Origin: Microbulbifer sp. VAAF005
Lineage (GTDB): Bacteria; Pseudomonadota; Gammaproteobacteria; Pseudomonadales; Cellvibrionaceae
Assembly: GCF_030012985.1 (NCBI RefSeq)
Contig: NZ_CP120233.1
Span: 2,451,001-2,515,000, forward strand
DNA: 64,000 nt
Direction of reading: 5' to 3'
Shown one piece after another: positions 9,190-18,713 of the stretch. Numbering within the stretch: position 1 is the stretch's first letter; the number at the start of each line of letters is the position of its first letter. The position numbers were made by a program, and so were the translations under genes. The notes beneath the pieces were generated by a model that was not told where the DNA came from, did not search any database, and saw only the letters and a list, made by a program, of their open reading frames with translations.

Positions 9190-12015
9190 GTGGACACGAT
9201 TTATGTAAGGGGTGCTCGCACCCACAACCTGAAGAATATCGATCTGGACATTCCCCGCGATAAACTGATCGTTATCACCGGCCTGTCCGGTTCCGGCAAA
9301 TCTTCCCTGGCCTTTGACACCCTCTACGCAGAGGGACAGCGCCGCTACGTGGAATCACTCTCCACCTACGCCCGTCAATTCCTGTCGATGATGGAAAAGC
9401 CGGATGTGGATACCGTCGAGGGGCTATCACCGGCAATTTCAATCGAGCAGAAGTCCACCTCTCACAACCCCCGCTCCACTGTAGGTACCATCACAGAGAT
9501 CTATGACTACCTGCGGCTGCTATTTGCCCGGGTTGGAGAACCCCGCTGCCCCGAGCACGACAAACCCCTGCAAGCCCAGACGATCAGCCAGATGGTGGAT
9601 CAGGTACTGGCTTTACCGGAAGGCAGCAAGATTATGTTGCTGGCGCCAGTAGTTCGCGATCGAAAAGGTGAGCACCAGCACGTGTTTGAACAACTGCGCC
9701 GGGACGGATTTGTGCGGGCACGGATCGACGGAGTTATCTGTGACCTGGACGACACCCCCAAGCTGGATAAGCGCCGCAAGCATACCATTGAGGTGGTGGT
9801 AGACCGCTTTAAGGTGCGTGAGGACCTGCAACTGCGTTTGGCGGAATCCTTCGAAACTGCCCTGAATCTCACCGACGGTATCGCCTCCATCAGTTTTATG
9901 GATGGAGACCAGGAAGATCGCCTCTTCTCCGCCCGCCACGCCTGCCCCGTCTGTGATTACTCACTGGATGAGCTGGAACCGCGCCTGTTCTCCTTCAACA
10001 ACCCCGCGGGTGCCTGCCCCAGCTGTGACGGCCTGGGCGTCAAACAGTTCTTCGATGAAGACAAGGTAATTATCGATTCGGAAAGCAGTATTTCCGAGGG
10101 CGCCATTCGCGGTTGGGACAGACGCAACATTTACTATTACCACATGCTCGACTCCCTCGCCGAGCACTACGGTTTCGATCTGGGTAAGCCCTGGAAAAAA
10201 TTACGCAAAGCCCACCGCAAGGTTATCCTGCAGGGCAGTGGCGACGAAGAGATAGACTTCAGCTACATCAATGATCGCGGCGATGTCACCGTGCGCCAGC
10301 ACACCTTCGAGGGCATTATCCCCAATTTCCAACGCCGCTATCGGGATACCGAGTCCCAATCGGTACGGGAGGAGTTAGCCAAGTATCTGAGTACACAAAA
10401 ATGCCCAGAGTGCCACGGTACCCGCCTGCGCCGCGAGGCCCGTCATGTCTTTGTGGATAACCGCACCCTGGCGCAAATTACTGAGCTGCCTGTAGGCGAT
10501 GCGTTCGAGTATTTCGACCATGAGCTGGCTTTTAAAGGCGCCCAGAAAGAGATTGCCGATAAGATTCTCAAAGAGCTTCGCGATCGATTCCGCTTCCTCG
10601 TCGATGTCGGCCTGAATTACCTGACCCTAAACCGCAGTGCAGAAACCCTCTCCGGCGGCGAAGCACAGCGCATTCGCCTCGCCAGCCAGATCGGCGCCGG
10701 CCTCGTGGGCGTAATGTATATTCTCGACGAGCCCTCTATCGGCCTACACCAGCGGGACAACGAGCGCCTGCTCAACACCCTTACCCACCTGCGCGATATC
10801 GGCAACACGGTTATTGTGGTGGAGCACGATGAGGATGCCATTCGCAGTGCCGACTTTATCGTCGATATTGGCCCCGGTGCCGGAGTCCATGGTGGAGAAG
10901 TCGTGGCAGCGGGTACCGCCGATAAAATTACCAAATGCAAGAAATCCCTAACCGGTCAGTACCTCTCCGGCAAAAAGAAAATTGCCGTACCGGAAGAACG
11001 CTACGTACCCGACCCGGACTATTTGTTGCGCCTCGAAGGGGCCAGTGGAAATAATTTACAGGACGTCGATCTGGAGATCCCAGTAGGATTATTTACCTGT
11101 GTAACCGGTGTATCCGGCTCTGGTAAGTCCACCCTGATTAATACAACCCTCTATCCACTTGCCGCCACTGCACTTAACAAAGCAACAACCCTTAAGGCCT
11201 CTCCCTATAAAGAGGTGCACGGTCTGGAGCACTTCGACAAATGCGTGGATATTGATCAGAGTCCTATCGGGCGCACTCCTCGCTCAAACCCGGCAACCTA
11301 TACCGGTATTTTTACCCCAATTCGCGACTTGTTTGCTGGCACCCAGGAAGCCCGCTCACGGGGCTATAAACCTGGACGCTTCAGCTTTAACGTCAAGGGT
11401 GGGCGCTGTGAAGCCTGCCAGGGCGACGGGGTGATTAAGGTAGAAATGCACTTTTTGCCGGATGTCTATGTACCCTGTGATACCTGTCACGGCAAGCGCT
11501 ACAACCGCGAGACCCTGGAGGTACACTACAAGGGCAAGAATATCCACGAAGTATTGGAAATGACCGTGGAAGATGCACGGGAATTCTTTGACCCTGTGCC
11601 CGCAATCGCGAAGAAGTTGCAAACCCTAATGGATGTCGGCCTCTCATATATCAAGCTGGGCCAGGCTGCCACCACTCTCTCAGGTGGTGAAGCCCAACGG
11701 GTAAAACTCTCCCGCGAGCTATCCAAACGAGACACTGGGCAAACCCTGTACATCCTCGACGAACCGACTACCGGCCTGCACTTTGCCGATATCCAATTAC
11801 TGCTGGATGTTCTCCATCGCCTGCGCGATCACGGCAATACCATCGTAGTGATCGAACACAATCTGGACGTGATCAAAACTGCAGACTGGATTGTAGACCT
11901 GGGCCCGGAGGGTGGCTCTGGCGGCGGGCAAATTATTGCCACGGGGACACCTGAGGATGTTGCAGAAATGGACATTTCCCATACCGGGCGCTTTCTAAAA
12001 ACCATGCTGAACTAA
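9190..12015 (+). CDS. uvrA: Excinuclease ABC subunit A
   Basis: Damage-recognition ATPase of nucleotide excision repair; it dimerises, loads UvrB at lesions and then leaves. The 941-aa length matches E. coli (940). Two ABC-type ATPase halves are clear: Walker [10 protein letters not shown] near residue 35 and GVSGSGKST near 645, signatures LSGGEAQRI and LSGGEAQRV, and Walker B ILDEPS and ILDEPT. Zinc-binding CxxC pairs (CPVCD, CPSCD, CPECH, CEACQ, CDTCH) are intact. The start is GTG with AGGTAGAG just before it. I found no convincing LexA box in the divergent gap 9031-9189, so SOS control is not shown. Confidence 0.98.
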   Translation: MDTIYVRGARTHNLKNIDLDIPRDKLIVITGLSGSGKSSLAFDTLYAEGQRRYVESLSTYARQFLSMMEKPDVDTVEGLSPAISIEQKSTSHNPRSTVGTITEIYDYLRLLFARVGEPRCPEHDKPLQAQTISQMVDQVLALPEGSKIMLLAPVVRDRKGEHQHVFEQLRRDGFVRARIDGVICDLDDTPKLDKRRKHTIEVVVDRFKVREDLQLRLAESFETALNLTDGIASISFMDGDQEDRLFSARHACPVCDYSLDELEPRLFSFNNPAGACPSCDGLGVKQFFDEDKVIIDSESSISEGAIRGWDRRNIYYYHMLDSLAEHYGFDLGKPWKKLRKAHRKVILQGSGDEEIDFSYINDRGDVTVRQHTFEGIIPNFQRRYRDTESQSVREELAKYLSTQKCPECHGTRLRREARHVFVDNRTLAQITELPVGDAFEYFDHELAFKGAQKEIADKILKELRDRFRFLVDVGLNYLTLNRSAETLSGGEAQRIRLASQIGAGLVGVMYILDEPSIGLHQRDNERLLNTLTHLRDIGNTVIVVEHDEDAIRSADFIVDIGPGAGVHGGEVVAAGTADKITKCKKSLTGQYLSGKKKIAVPEERYVPDPDYLLRLEGASGNNLQDVDLEIPVGLFTCVTGVSGSGKSTLINTTLYPLAATALNKATTLKASPYKEVHGLEHFDKCVDIDQSPIGRTPRSNPATYTGIFTPIRDLFAGTQEARSRGYKPGRFSFNVKGGRCEACQGDGVIKVEMHFLPDVYVPCDTCHGKRYNRETLEVHYKGKNIHEVLEMTVEDAREFFDPVPAIAKKLQTLMDVGLSYIKLGQAATTLSGGEAQRVKLSRELSKRDTGQTLYILDEPTTGLHFADIQLLLDVLHRLRDHGNTIVVIEHNLDVIKTADWIVDLGPEGGSGGGQIIATGTPEDVAEMDISHTGRFLKTMLN

Positions 12016-12023
12016 TTGAATAG

Positions 12024-12057
12024 GAAAGGATGCCAATCTATAGACCGGCATCCTTTC
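12024..12057 (+). terminator. Inverted repeat after uvrA, probable terminator
   Basis: A perfect 11-bp inverted repeat, GAAAGGATGCC (12024-12034) and GGCATCCTTTC (12047-12057), with a 12-nt loop lies 9 bp after the uvrA stop. The T tract is weak, so it may be a partial terminator or an mRNA 3'-end stabiliser. Confidence 0.6.
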
Positions 12058-12103
12058 TAGCTCAATTCACTTAAAAATAACTAGTAGGTAGGTGCGACAA
12101 GAT

Positions 12104-12703
12104 ATGAAGTTATTCAATCGCGACCGCTTAAACTCAGTGATCGCAGTAAGTGCAATTATGATTTCTCTGGCATCCTTCTATGCCACCTATTTACAAGCCA
12201 GAGCTGCCAATCAACAAGTCAAAATAATGACAATGCCTGTTATTCAGTTCAGCCATGGCAACTATGACGAGGAGAGCAATCAAAGCAAAATTACATTTGG
12301 CTTTCGCAATGCTGGGGCCGGCCCTGCCATCCTAAAATCCGTTAGCTTTAAATATAAAAATGTAGAATACTCAAGCACCCATGATTTTTTGCGCGCCTGC
12401 TGTCAGGAAGAGCATAAAATGATGAAAAATAAATTTAATAGAAACTATAATAATCACCACCCACCCCTTGACGAAGGCTTTCAAAGCTCTTCAGAAATAA
12501 ATGAAGTTATCATTCCCTCACAGTCGGAGTACCCTTTCTATTCTTTAAGTCGTGGCACTGCAACTTCTGAACTATGGGAAAAAATTAATCAAGAAAGATG
12601 GAACCTTTCAATTTCCGCCTGCTTCTGCTCCCCACTGGGAAATTGCTATGAATCAAATTCAAAGAAAATCTCTATGGAAGTAAATCAGTGCCCTGACAAT
12701 TAA
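12104..12703 (+). CDS. Unknown membrane-anchored protein
   Basis: A 199-aa protein of no family I recognise. Residues about 10-32 form one hydrophobic helix (SVIAVSAIMISLASFYATYL); the rest is hydrophilic and would be a single domain outside the membrane. The C-terminal part is rich in Cys (RACC near 100, ACFCSPLGNC near 175-185, a final NQCPDN), suggesting disulfides or a metal site. A GTG at 12092 in the same frame is a possible alternative start. The base composition is clearly AT-richer than uvrA, and it heads the accessory block before pxpABC. Confidence 0.6.
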   Translation: MKLFNRDRLNSVIAVSAIMISLASFYATYLQARAANQQVKIMTMPVIQFSHGNYDEESNQSKITFGFRNAGAGPAILKSVSFKYKNVEYSSTHDFLRACCQEEHKMMKNKFNRNYNNHHPPLDEGFQSSSEINEVIIPSQSEYPFYSLSRGTATSELWEKINQERWNLSISACFCSPLGNCYESNSKKISMEVNQCPDN

Positions 12704-12768
12704 CTACTTTAATAGGCAGATTCTTAGCGTTAAAACCCATTCAAAATATATACAGGCAGGATGCCACA

Positions 12769-13518
12769 GTGAACATTGATATCAACTGCGATCTGGGTGA
12801 AGGTGCTGATTTACACAGCTGTGACAGGGACGCCCAAATCATGCCGTTTATTTCCCGTTGCAATATAGCTTGCGGCGGTCACGCTGGCACTCCCGAGATC
12901 ATGGGTAGATCAATCGAAAACGCCCTAAAAAATAGTTTAAAAATCGGCGCGCACCCCAGCTACCCCGACAGGGAAAATTTTGGCCGCAAATCTCTAGTTA
13001 TTCCTCAAAATAAATTACTCGACTCTCTTTGCGCACAAGTAAACCAACTAGAAAATATCGCGCGTAGCCTAGGAGCAACTTTAGACCATATTAAACTACA
13101 CGGCGCTCTCTACAATGATACAGAGTCAAACAGAGAACTCGCTAAAAGTATTATTACCCTACTCGACAAAGAATATCCTTCACTGAAAATTATTGGGTTA
13201 GCCAACGCTGCCATGCAGTTCGCTGCTGCCAAACAAAATAAAACATTTATTCGCGAAGGATTTATGGATAGGCAGTACCTCAGCAATAACCAACTAGCTC
13301 CACGCTCAATGGCGGGTGCTGTTATTGCTGAGACAGAACAGTGCTTACAGCAGGCTATCTGCTTGGCAAAGGGCTTAGAATTTAACGATTATCTTGGTGA
13401 AAAATTGCAATTCTCTGTGGATACCATCTGCCTCCACGGCGATAATCCCCAAGCGCCCATTATCGCCAGACAACTTAATCAACATCTCAATGCAAACGGC
13501 GTGAGTATAGCTCGGTGA
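12769..13518 (+). CDS. pxpA: 5-oxoprolinase subunit A (LamB/YcsF family)
   Basis: Subunit of the ATP-dependent three-part 5-oxoprolinase (PxpABC) that opens 5-oxo-L-proline to glutamate, clearing a damage product of glutamine and glutamate. The 249 residues carry the family N-terminus DINCDLGEG, then CNIACGGHAG near residue 33, IGAHPSYPD near 60 and the C-terminal ICLHGDNP. The start is GTG with AGG at 12758-12760. It overlaps pxpB by 4 bp (GTGA), showing translational coupling. Codons are AT-rich compared with uvrA and the ribosomal genes. Confidence 0.94.
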   Translation: MNIDINCDLGEGADLHSCDRDAQIMPFISRCNIACGGHAGTPEIMGRSIENALKNSLKIGAHPSYPDRENFGRKSLVIPQNKLLDSLCAQVNQLENIARSLGATLDHIKLHGALYNDTESNRELAKSIITLLDKEYPSLKIIGLANAAMQFAAAKQNKTFIREGFMDRQYLSNNQLAPRSMAGAVIAETEQCLQQAICLAKGLEFNDYLGEKLQFSVDTICLHGDNPQAPIIARQLNQHLNANGVSIAR

Positions 13519-14243
13519 CACACCCTGCCCCCCATATACCATTAGCTATTACCATTAACGGAGATTGTGCAGTAGATATCCGCTTTTCCGGCAAACCATG
13601 CAAAGCTCTTAGCCGGACAATTATCGGTTTGAGAGCGGCTCTATTAAATGAAGTGCATCCAGGTATCATTGATATCATTCCTGCATACCAGTGCTTAACT
13701 GTTATTTTCAATCCTTCCCTATGGGATCACAAAACCTTATACCAATTACTCACTAAAACTACCGAGGACTTTCTAAACAACCCTGCCCCCTTCACCAGTA
13801 GACCACGTATAGTGCGTATTCCCGTATGCTACGAAGAAGGCTTTTCTCCAGACCTTGAGGCATTATCAGAACATACCAAATTATCGTCACAGGAAATCAT
13901 CAAACGACATACCGCACAACGTTACTTAGTGCATATGTTGGGCTTTACTCCAGGCTTCTTATACCTTGGCGGACTTGACCCAAAGCTATATTGCCCCAGA
14001 AAAGAAACTCCCCGAACCAGAATTCCCGCAGGCGCTGTCGGGATAGGTGGAGAACAAACAGGCATCTACCCACAAGCTACACCGGGGGGATGGCAAATTA
14101 TTGGCCAGACACCCCTTAGTCTTTTTCAACCTGCGGAACCCTCCCCATTTATCGCTGCACCTTTAGATGAAATTGAATTTTATGCAATAGATTCTCAGCA
14201 ATTTCATATACTCTCGCAGAGTACTAAAAGTAGTTCACCCTAA
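13515..14243 (+). CDS. pxpB: 5-oxoprolinase subunit B (KipI family)
   Basis: Second subunit of the 5-oxoprolinase complex, homologous to Bacillus KipI and to the allophanate-hydrolase C-terminal subunit 1 fold. The 242 residues carry the typical segments IPVCYEEGFSPDLE, HMLGFTPGFLYLGGLD (about 138-155), and the IPAGAVGIGGEQTGIYPQATPGGWQIIGQTP region, conserved across the family. It starts with GTG inside the pxpA stop and is followed 12 bp later by pxpC. It could be called a kinase inhibitor from KipI similarity alone, but the complete A-B-C set argues for oxoprolinase. Confidence 0.92.
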   Translation: MTHPAPHIPLAITINGDCAVDIRFSGKPCKALSRTIIGLRAALLNEVHPGIIDIIPAYQCLTVIFNPSLWDHKTLYQLLTKTTEDFLNNPAPFTSRPRIVRIPVCYEEGFSPDLEALSEHTKLSSQEIIKRHTAQRYLVHMLGFTPGFLYLGGLDPKLYCPRKETPRTRIPAGAVGIGGEQTGIYPQATPGGWQIIGQTPLSLFQPAEPSPFIAAPLDEIEFYAIDSQQFHILSQSTKSSSP

Positions 14244-14255
14244 AAAGGAGGGTCT

Positions 14256-15233
14256 ATGGGTATTCACTTTCTTCGAGCGGGGCTACAGACAAGTATTCAG
14301 GATCTGGGTCGTCCAGGCATGATGCACTGTGGAATTCCATGGGGAGGTGCTGCCGACCCACTATCGATGAAAATAGCCAACCTGTTATTAGGAAACCCGT
14401 TAGGGCACCCAACCTTTGAGATCACCCTGCTCGGCCCTAGAATCGAATTCCTCTGCAATCTCACTATCGCTATAGCCGGAGGCCAATTCAGAGGCTCCTT
14501 AAATAACGAGTCAATTGATAATTTCCGAACCTATAGGGTTAAGCCTGGTGATATTTTGGATATAGCTCAAGCTATTTCCGGTGCAAGAATCTACCTTGCG
14601 ATTTCTGCCAAGATAGACGCACCCAATATCTTAGGTAGCTCTGCAACTCACATTATTAGTAAATTTGGCGCAAATAGTGGCAAACCGATCACATCTAACG
14701 AAGTCATCCACTTTAAAGAAGTCCACACCGCAAAAGAATCTGTACTAAATAAAAGATTTCACCTTCACTACTCACATAATTCAAAGCTACGGCTAGTGGC
14801 TGGACCAGAGAGCAACTTATTTTCCAAGAAATTTATTGAACACTTTTACGGCTCAACCTATCTGGTTTCTACCCAAAGCAATCGTATGGGCATTCGTCTA
14901 TCCACTAAAAACAATTCTACAATTCATAAAATTACAAACGGAAAGACACAACTATCATCAGCAGGACTCTATCCCGGCAGCATTCAAGTACCACCCGATG
15001 CCAATCCTATTATTTCCTTTATTGAGGGACAGACTATTGGCGGGTACCCCCGAATAGGCCATATTATAAAATCGGAACTTCATCGCCTGGGCCAGCTAGC
15101 CCCAAAAAACAAAATCACATTTCAAGAAATAAGCATTGAAGAATCGCGCGAAATTTTCAAAAAGAAACAAGACCTAATTAAAAAACTCCAACAGAGCCTG
15201 AATCTTAAACACAGGGAGGCACTATCCCTTTAA
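14256..15233 (+). CDS. pxpC: 5-oxoprolinase subunit C (KipA / biotin-dependent carboxyltransferase-like family)
   Basis: Third subunit of 5-oxoprolinase, 325 aa. The N-terminal segment LQTSIQDLGRPGMMHCGIPW followed by GGAADPLSM is the diagnostic start of the family, and QSNRMGIRLS and GYPRIGHI are the usual later motifs. A strong AAAGGAGG ribosome-binding site lies just before the ATG. It closes the pxpABC operon, and no terminator with a T tract is visible after it. The C-terminus is Lys-rich and rather long. Confidence 0.92.
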   Translation: MGIHFLRAGLQTSIQDLGRPGMMHCGIPWGGAADPLSMKIANLLLGNPLGHPTFEITLLGPRIEFLCNLTIAIAGGQFRGSLNNESIDNFRTYRVKPGDILDIAQAISGARIYLAISAKIDAPNILGSSATHIISKFGANSGKPITSNEVIHFKEVHTAKESVLNKRFHLHYSHNSKLRLVAGPESNLFSKKFIEHFYGSTYLVSTQSNRMGIRLSTKNNSTIHKITNGKTQLSSAGLYPGSIQVPPDANPIISFIEGQTIGGYPRIGHIIKSELHRLGQLAPKNKITFQEISIEESREIFKKKQDLIKKLQQSLNLKHREALSL

Positions 15234-15593
15234 TACAAGCATAAAAATTATCAGATACAGAACTATTTAGCGCTCAAAAATAACACCATAAAGTATAAAA
15301 TAAAAATTACGCCAAAATATATAAAATAATTTTAATAAAAGTTTAAATGGAATATTTTTGAGCAAAAACAGAAGAAATATAACAGAAACTCTGTGACCGA
15401 CAAGTTTCCCCTCATATCTTTCTAGACCAAAACATCATTATTAACTAACCTCATTGGGTTTTACCCAAACAGCGATTTGGACTAGCGTGCAAGTTGATTA
15501 TCTATAGGGAGCAAATAACCTCCAAACAATTATTGCAGGATCAACAAAGCACACTCCAAAGAGAAAACACACAATACCTTAAGGGGATTAATA
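15234..15593. other. AT-rich intergenic stretch without a gene
   Basis: No credible ORF. The first 150 bases are strongly AT-rich with A tracts. A small inverted repeat TTGGGT (15454-15459) and ACCCAA (15463-15468) lies in the middle and may be an operator or hairpin. AAGGGG at 15581-15586 is the ribosome-binding site of the next gene. I see no confident -35/-10 pair. Confidence 0.5.
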
Positions 15594-17048
15594 ATGATAA
15601 AAATTCTCCGTGGTTTTATTTCAATACTCTTAGCGAGTTCTCTACTTATCACAGCGCATGCAAATGCAGAACCGGGTGATTACAACTTCTGGACTACCCT
15701 AAAGCATTTGTTTGATCCACCCAATGCCGATGCGCCAGTCACCTCACAGCAAGCTGAAGGGATGTATCCACTAACTATGGATGATCCCAGTTTTAATGAT
15801 GATTTTGATCCTGGCGACTACAACACCTGGCAAAAAATTGATGTACCTACCAATACAGGTGCCATGTGTGGGAATGGATCACCCTATAAGTTCTTTGTTC
15901 ACCGTGTTCCAGATACCAGTAACACCATTTTCTATTTCGAGGGTGGTGGGGCATGCTGGGACTATGAAAGCTGCTCAGGACAAGCTGGTATTCGCGGGGC
16001 TCGCAACCCCAATGGCATTCCCGATGATTACCTAAGCAATGTGCACTTGTTAGATTTTACAAATTTCGAAAATCTTACTACCGCTGGCGTATCCCCTTTG
16101 ATTTATACACATCACCCCTACGACCAGTATAAAACTGGCGAGTGGAATATGGTTTATGTACCGTATTGCACAGGGGATATCTACGTAGGCGATAAAACTG
16201 AAATATACGAGGACACTACTGGCGAGAACCCCGACCTTATCTGGCACCACAATGGATTACGCAACGTTCAGGCAGTTACTTCCTGGGTGAAAAATAATTT
16301 GCAAAAACCGAAGCAGATGCTCGCTGCGGGTTGTAGTGCAGGTAGTATTGGTGCTCTGTTTAATTATTCGAAGTTGCGCGAGGATATGAATGTCGATTAT
16401 GGCTATCTCCTCGATGATTCAGGCCCTCTCTATCAGGCACCTTTAGACGGGAGTGACAGCACCCAATATCCCTCTTTACCGCTACATAAAGAAGTGCTGC
16501 GTTCTTGGACTACCTATACCGCCGATAGCGATGAAAGCTCGGAAAATCCCATCACTATGTTAAAAGCCATAACACCGGGATTCGAAGCCAATCAGCTAGC
16601 CTCACTTTATGCTGCGCTTTCCAATAAATTCCCCTCAGATCGACTGGGTATTACGCACTTTCTTGCTGACGGGAATTTTTCATCGTACTCCTACGAGAGA
16701 TTTTATGAGGATATTTATAATGATCCCGATGCAGACTCCCGTTTAAATAAATTGCGACAGCGCTGGCAGAAAGATACCCATGAAAATTTGATTCCACTGC
16801 TGGATCAAACTAGTAACTGGGGCTATTACTTCCCGATGTTCCGCAACTTGAACGAGAGCCACTGCACAACCATTATCGATTTAAACTATGGTGAGATTGC
16901 CGAGCACGGGCTTGAATTAAAAGATTTCCTCGACAACATCGTCAATCATAACGGTGGAGGAATGATTCGGGCATACGAAACCGATGAGGTTTCAGATTAT
17001 GAGGACAATAGTAACTGGTTCTATGATCTGATCGGCTTGTTTATGTAA
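15594..17048 (+). CDS. Secreted pectinacetylesterase-family hydrolase
   Basis: A 484-aa exported protein of the pectinacetylesterase (PAE/Notum-like) serine hydrolase family. Residues 1-25 are a Sec signal peptide with cleavage expected after AHANA. Visible family motifs are YFEGGGACWD near 114-123, the stretch MVYVPYCTGDIYVGD near 186-200, and the nucleophile elbow GCSAGS at 246-251 with Ser248; a conserved Asp and His (SHCTT near 422) complete the triad by family analogy. An acidic region precedes the core, with PGDYNxW occurring twice (near 27 and 73). The natural substrate may be acetylated polysaccharide, but this is inferred from the family only. The gene is AT-rich and preceded by AAGGGG. 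Confidence 0.82.
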   Translation: MIKILRGFISILLASSLLITAHANAEPGDYNFWTTLKHLFDPPNADAPVTSQQAEGMYPLTMDDPSFNDDFDPGDYNTWQKIDVPTNTGAMCGNGSPYKFFVHRVPDTSNTIFYFEGGGACWDYESCSGQAGIRGARNPNGIPDDYLSNVHLLDFTNFENLTTAGVSPLIYTHHPYDQYKTGEWNMVYVPYCTGDIYVGDKTEIYEDTTGENPDLIWHHNGLRNVQAVTSWVKNNLQKPKQMLAAGCSAGSIGALFNYSKLREDMNVDYGYLLDDSGPLYQAPLDGSDSTQYPSLPLHKEVLRSWTTYTADSDESSENPITMLKAITPGFEANQLASLYAALSNKFPSDRLGITHFLADGNFSSYSYERFYEDIYNDPDADSRLNKLRQRWQKDTHENLIPLLDQTSNWGYYFPMFRNLNESHCTTIIDLNYGEIAEHGLELKDFLDNIVNHNGGGMIRAYETDEVSDYEDNSNWFYDLIGLFM

Positions 17049-17060
17049 TTAAAATGCCCC

Positions 17061-17091
17061 CAGCGCTGCCGGTAACTCGCTGGCAGCGCTG
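17061..17091. terminator. Inverted repeat between convergent genes, probable terminator
   Basis: Perfect 10-bp arms CAGCGCTGCC (17061-17070) and GGCAGCGCTG (17082-17091) around an 11-nt loop. It lacks a T tract but lies between two convergent stop codons. Confidence 0.55.
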
Positions 17092-17104
17092 AATGATAGA
17101 AAGC

Positions 17105-17740
17105 CTAACTGCCATATACCGCCTCACGGGCGTCCTGAAGGCGTTTACGTAAGTATTCATGTCTACTCATACCATCGGGAAAGGATGTCATCTGCTGAAC
17201 TTCCTCAACGATCGAGCGCTCAAGATCCTTATAGGTGGAAAAGCCCGGAACCTCGACATGAGGGTCGTAATCCCTGATCACCGTTTGCGCTTTATCCCGA
17301 TAAATATTAAATAGCTCTTCAGCTCTTTGGGTGAACTCTGCCTGGTTAAGGCTATTTTTTTCCAGCCAGGCCAACTTCATTGAAAGCGCTTCATAGCCTG
17401 TAATACGCGATTCCCGCTCTATTTTTTCAATTGCATCCCAAGCCTCTTCACCAGAGAGATTGCCCAGGTCTGCAAAGTAGTCCTTGAGCGCCTGCTTAAC
17501 ATTCTCACGGTCCAGATAAGCCTGAACCCGAGGATGATTTAATAACTCTTCGACCTCCGCATGTTCCAGCTGGGACCAGGGTATGCTGTCAGAAATATTC
17601 TTTACTAATTCACTATCATCTTTTAGCGGCTCTATCATCTGGCGCACCTTGGCCACACTTGAGCGCACATCAATATCGTAGTGATCAACCCCTACAACGG
17701 CGAGCGTTACTGCTCCGGCAAGCAAAATCAGCTTTTTCAT
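17105..17740 (-). CDS. Unknown exported or membrane-anchored helical protein
   Basis: A 211-aa protein starting MKKLILLAGAVTLAVVGV, a short signal peptide or N-terminal anchor, followed by a very charged, almost entirely alpha-helical body rich in Glu, Lys and Arg. The C-terminal segment SFPDGMSRHEYLRKRLQDAR is distinctive. The layout (short anchor plus helical domain, facing a secreted esterase gene) faintly recalls lipase foldases or phospholipase accessory proteins, but the diagnostic foldase motif is not evident and I do not assign a function. It is convergent with the esterase gene. Confidence 0.6.
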   Translation of the reverse strand: MKKLILLAGAVTLAVVGVDHYDIDVRSSVAKVRQMIEPLKDDSELVKNISDSIPWSQLEHAEVEELLNHPRVQAYLDRENVKQALKDYFADLGNLSGEEAWDAIEKIERESRITGYEALSMKLAWLEKNSLNQAEFTQRAEELFNIYRDKAQTVIRDYDPHVEVPGFSTYKDLERSIVEEVQQMTSFPDGMSRHEYLRKRLQDAREAVYGS

Positions 17741-17873
17741 AATTAGTTACCGAGCAAATTAGAAATTATGTATTTGTCTGTCGGTAACTATCTAAGCAGA
17801 GAATTGGGAGAGCATGAAAGAAAATAACGCCCTCACCAATGAATAAAGTGCCAATATCTTACAGACTGATTAG

Positions 17874-18131
17874 CTAGCCAACCCAGTTAACAGCTTGCTC
17901 ATCGTCTTTTTTTCCTACACAGGGCTCATCCTTGGTCTTCGGCGCCACATAGCCTACCTGTTGCTCCCGCGGAAGGTTTGCGGACTCCCAATTGGAAACC
18001 GCTTCTGCGCATAGGTTGCGTTGCTCAGGGGATAGCGCAACACCATTGGGCCATTTTCCAAGTTCAATGGCCCGCTTTAAGCTGCCCACAATCTCGGGAT
18101 TCAAACTCTTTAACACTTGCTCAAAAGACAT
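17874..18131 (-). CDS. DUF1315 (YeaC-like) small protein
   Basis: An 85-aa soluble protein with the DUF1315 signature: a helical N-terminus, then ELGKWPNGVALSPEQ (about 23-37) as in E. coli YeaC, and a charged C-terminal tail. The family function is unknown. It lies directly downstream of the rplQ terminator on the same strand, so it is probably expressed separately or by read-through from the alpha operon. Confidence 0.8.
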   Translation of the reverse strand: MSFEQVLKSLNPEIVGSLKRAIELGKWPNGVALSPEQRNLCAEAVSNWESANLPREQQVGYVAPKTKDEPCVGKKDDEQAVNWVG

Positions 18132-18150
18132 ACAAAAATCTCCCTATGGC

Positions 18151-18180
18151 AAAAAAAAGGCCGGTCAAAGACCGGCCTTC
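18151..18180 (-). terminator. Intrinsic terminator of the alpha ribosomal operon
   Basis: Stem AAGGCCGGTC (18157-18166), 3-nt loop, GACCGGCCTT (18170-18179); read on the minus strand it runs into T8. It ends the rpsM-rpsK-rpsD-rpoA-rplQ transcript 24 bp after rplQ. Confidence 0.95.
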
Positions 18181-18203
18181 CGTAGCGCTATGGCTAATAA
18201 CGC

Positions 18204-18590
18204 TTAAGCTTCAGCAGCTTCGTCTTCTACTTGAGGACGGTCTACCAGCTCAACGTATGCCATCGGCGCCTTATCACCAGCGCGGAAACCACACTTCATG
18301 ATACGGATGTAACCACCAGGACGGGCTTCGTAACGAGGACCCAGCTCGTCGAACAGCTTACGCACAGCATCCTTATCACGGATACGAGCGAAAGCCAGAC
18401 GGCGGTTAGCAACACTGTCTTTCTTAGCCAGAGTGATCAGCGGCTCGGCAACGCGGCGCAGTTCTTTGGCTTTGGCCAGTGTGGTTTTGATCAGTTCGTG
18501 CTCCACCAGAGAGGCGCTCATGTTCTTGAACATGGCCTTGCGGTGAGCGCTCGTGCGGCTGAATTTACGGCCACTATAGCGATGACGCAT
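18204..18590 (-). CDS. rplQ: 50S ribosomal protein L17
   Basis: Large-subunit protein near the peptide exit tunnel, 128 aa (E. coli 127). The N-terminus [20 protein letters not shown] is the family signature, and [19 protein letters not shown] closes the conserved core. It is the last gene of the alpha operon, 123 bp after rpoA, and is followed by a strong terminator. The acidic tail after residue 115 is typical of gammaproteobacteria. Confidence 0.99.
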   Translation of the reverse strand: MRHRYSGRKFSRTSAHRKAMFKNMSASLVEHELIKTTLAKAKELRRVAEPLITLAKKDSVANRRLAFARIRDKDAVRKLFDELGPRYEARPGGYIRIMKCGFRAGDKAPMAYVELVDRPQVEDEAAEA

Positions 18591-18713
18591 GACTCAATTC
18601 CTTACGACCTAAGTTGCTGTCACAGCAGGTCGTTCTGGAGCGGTGTCGCGCTAAGCTGTAGCACCGCTCGGGTTCTTTCTACTAATCACGACACCGTCGC
18701 GACTACCAAATGC

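Noticed and set aside
15494..15679. 61-codon frame before the esterase gene
   Set aside because: It overlaps the start of the esterase in another frame and has no ribosome-binding site or protein-like composition.
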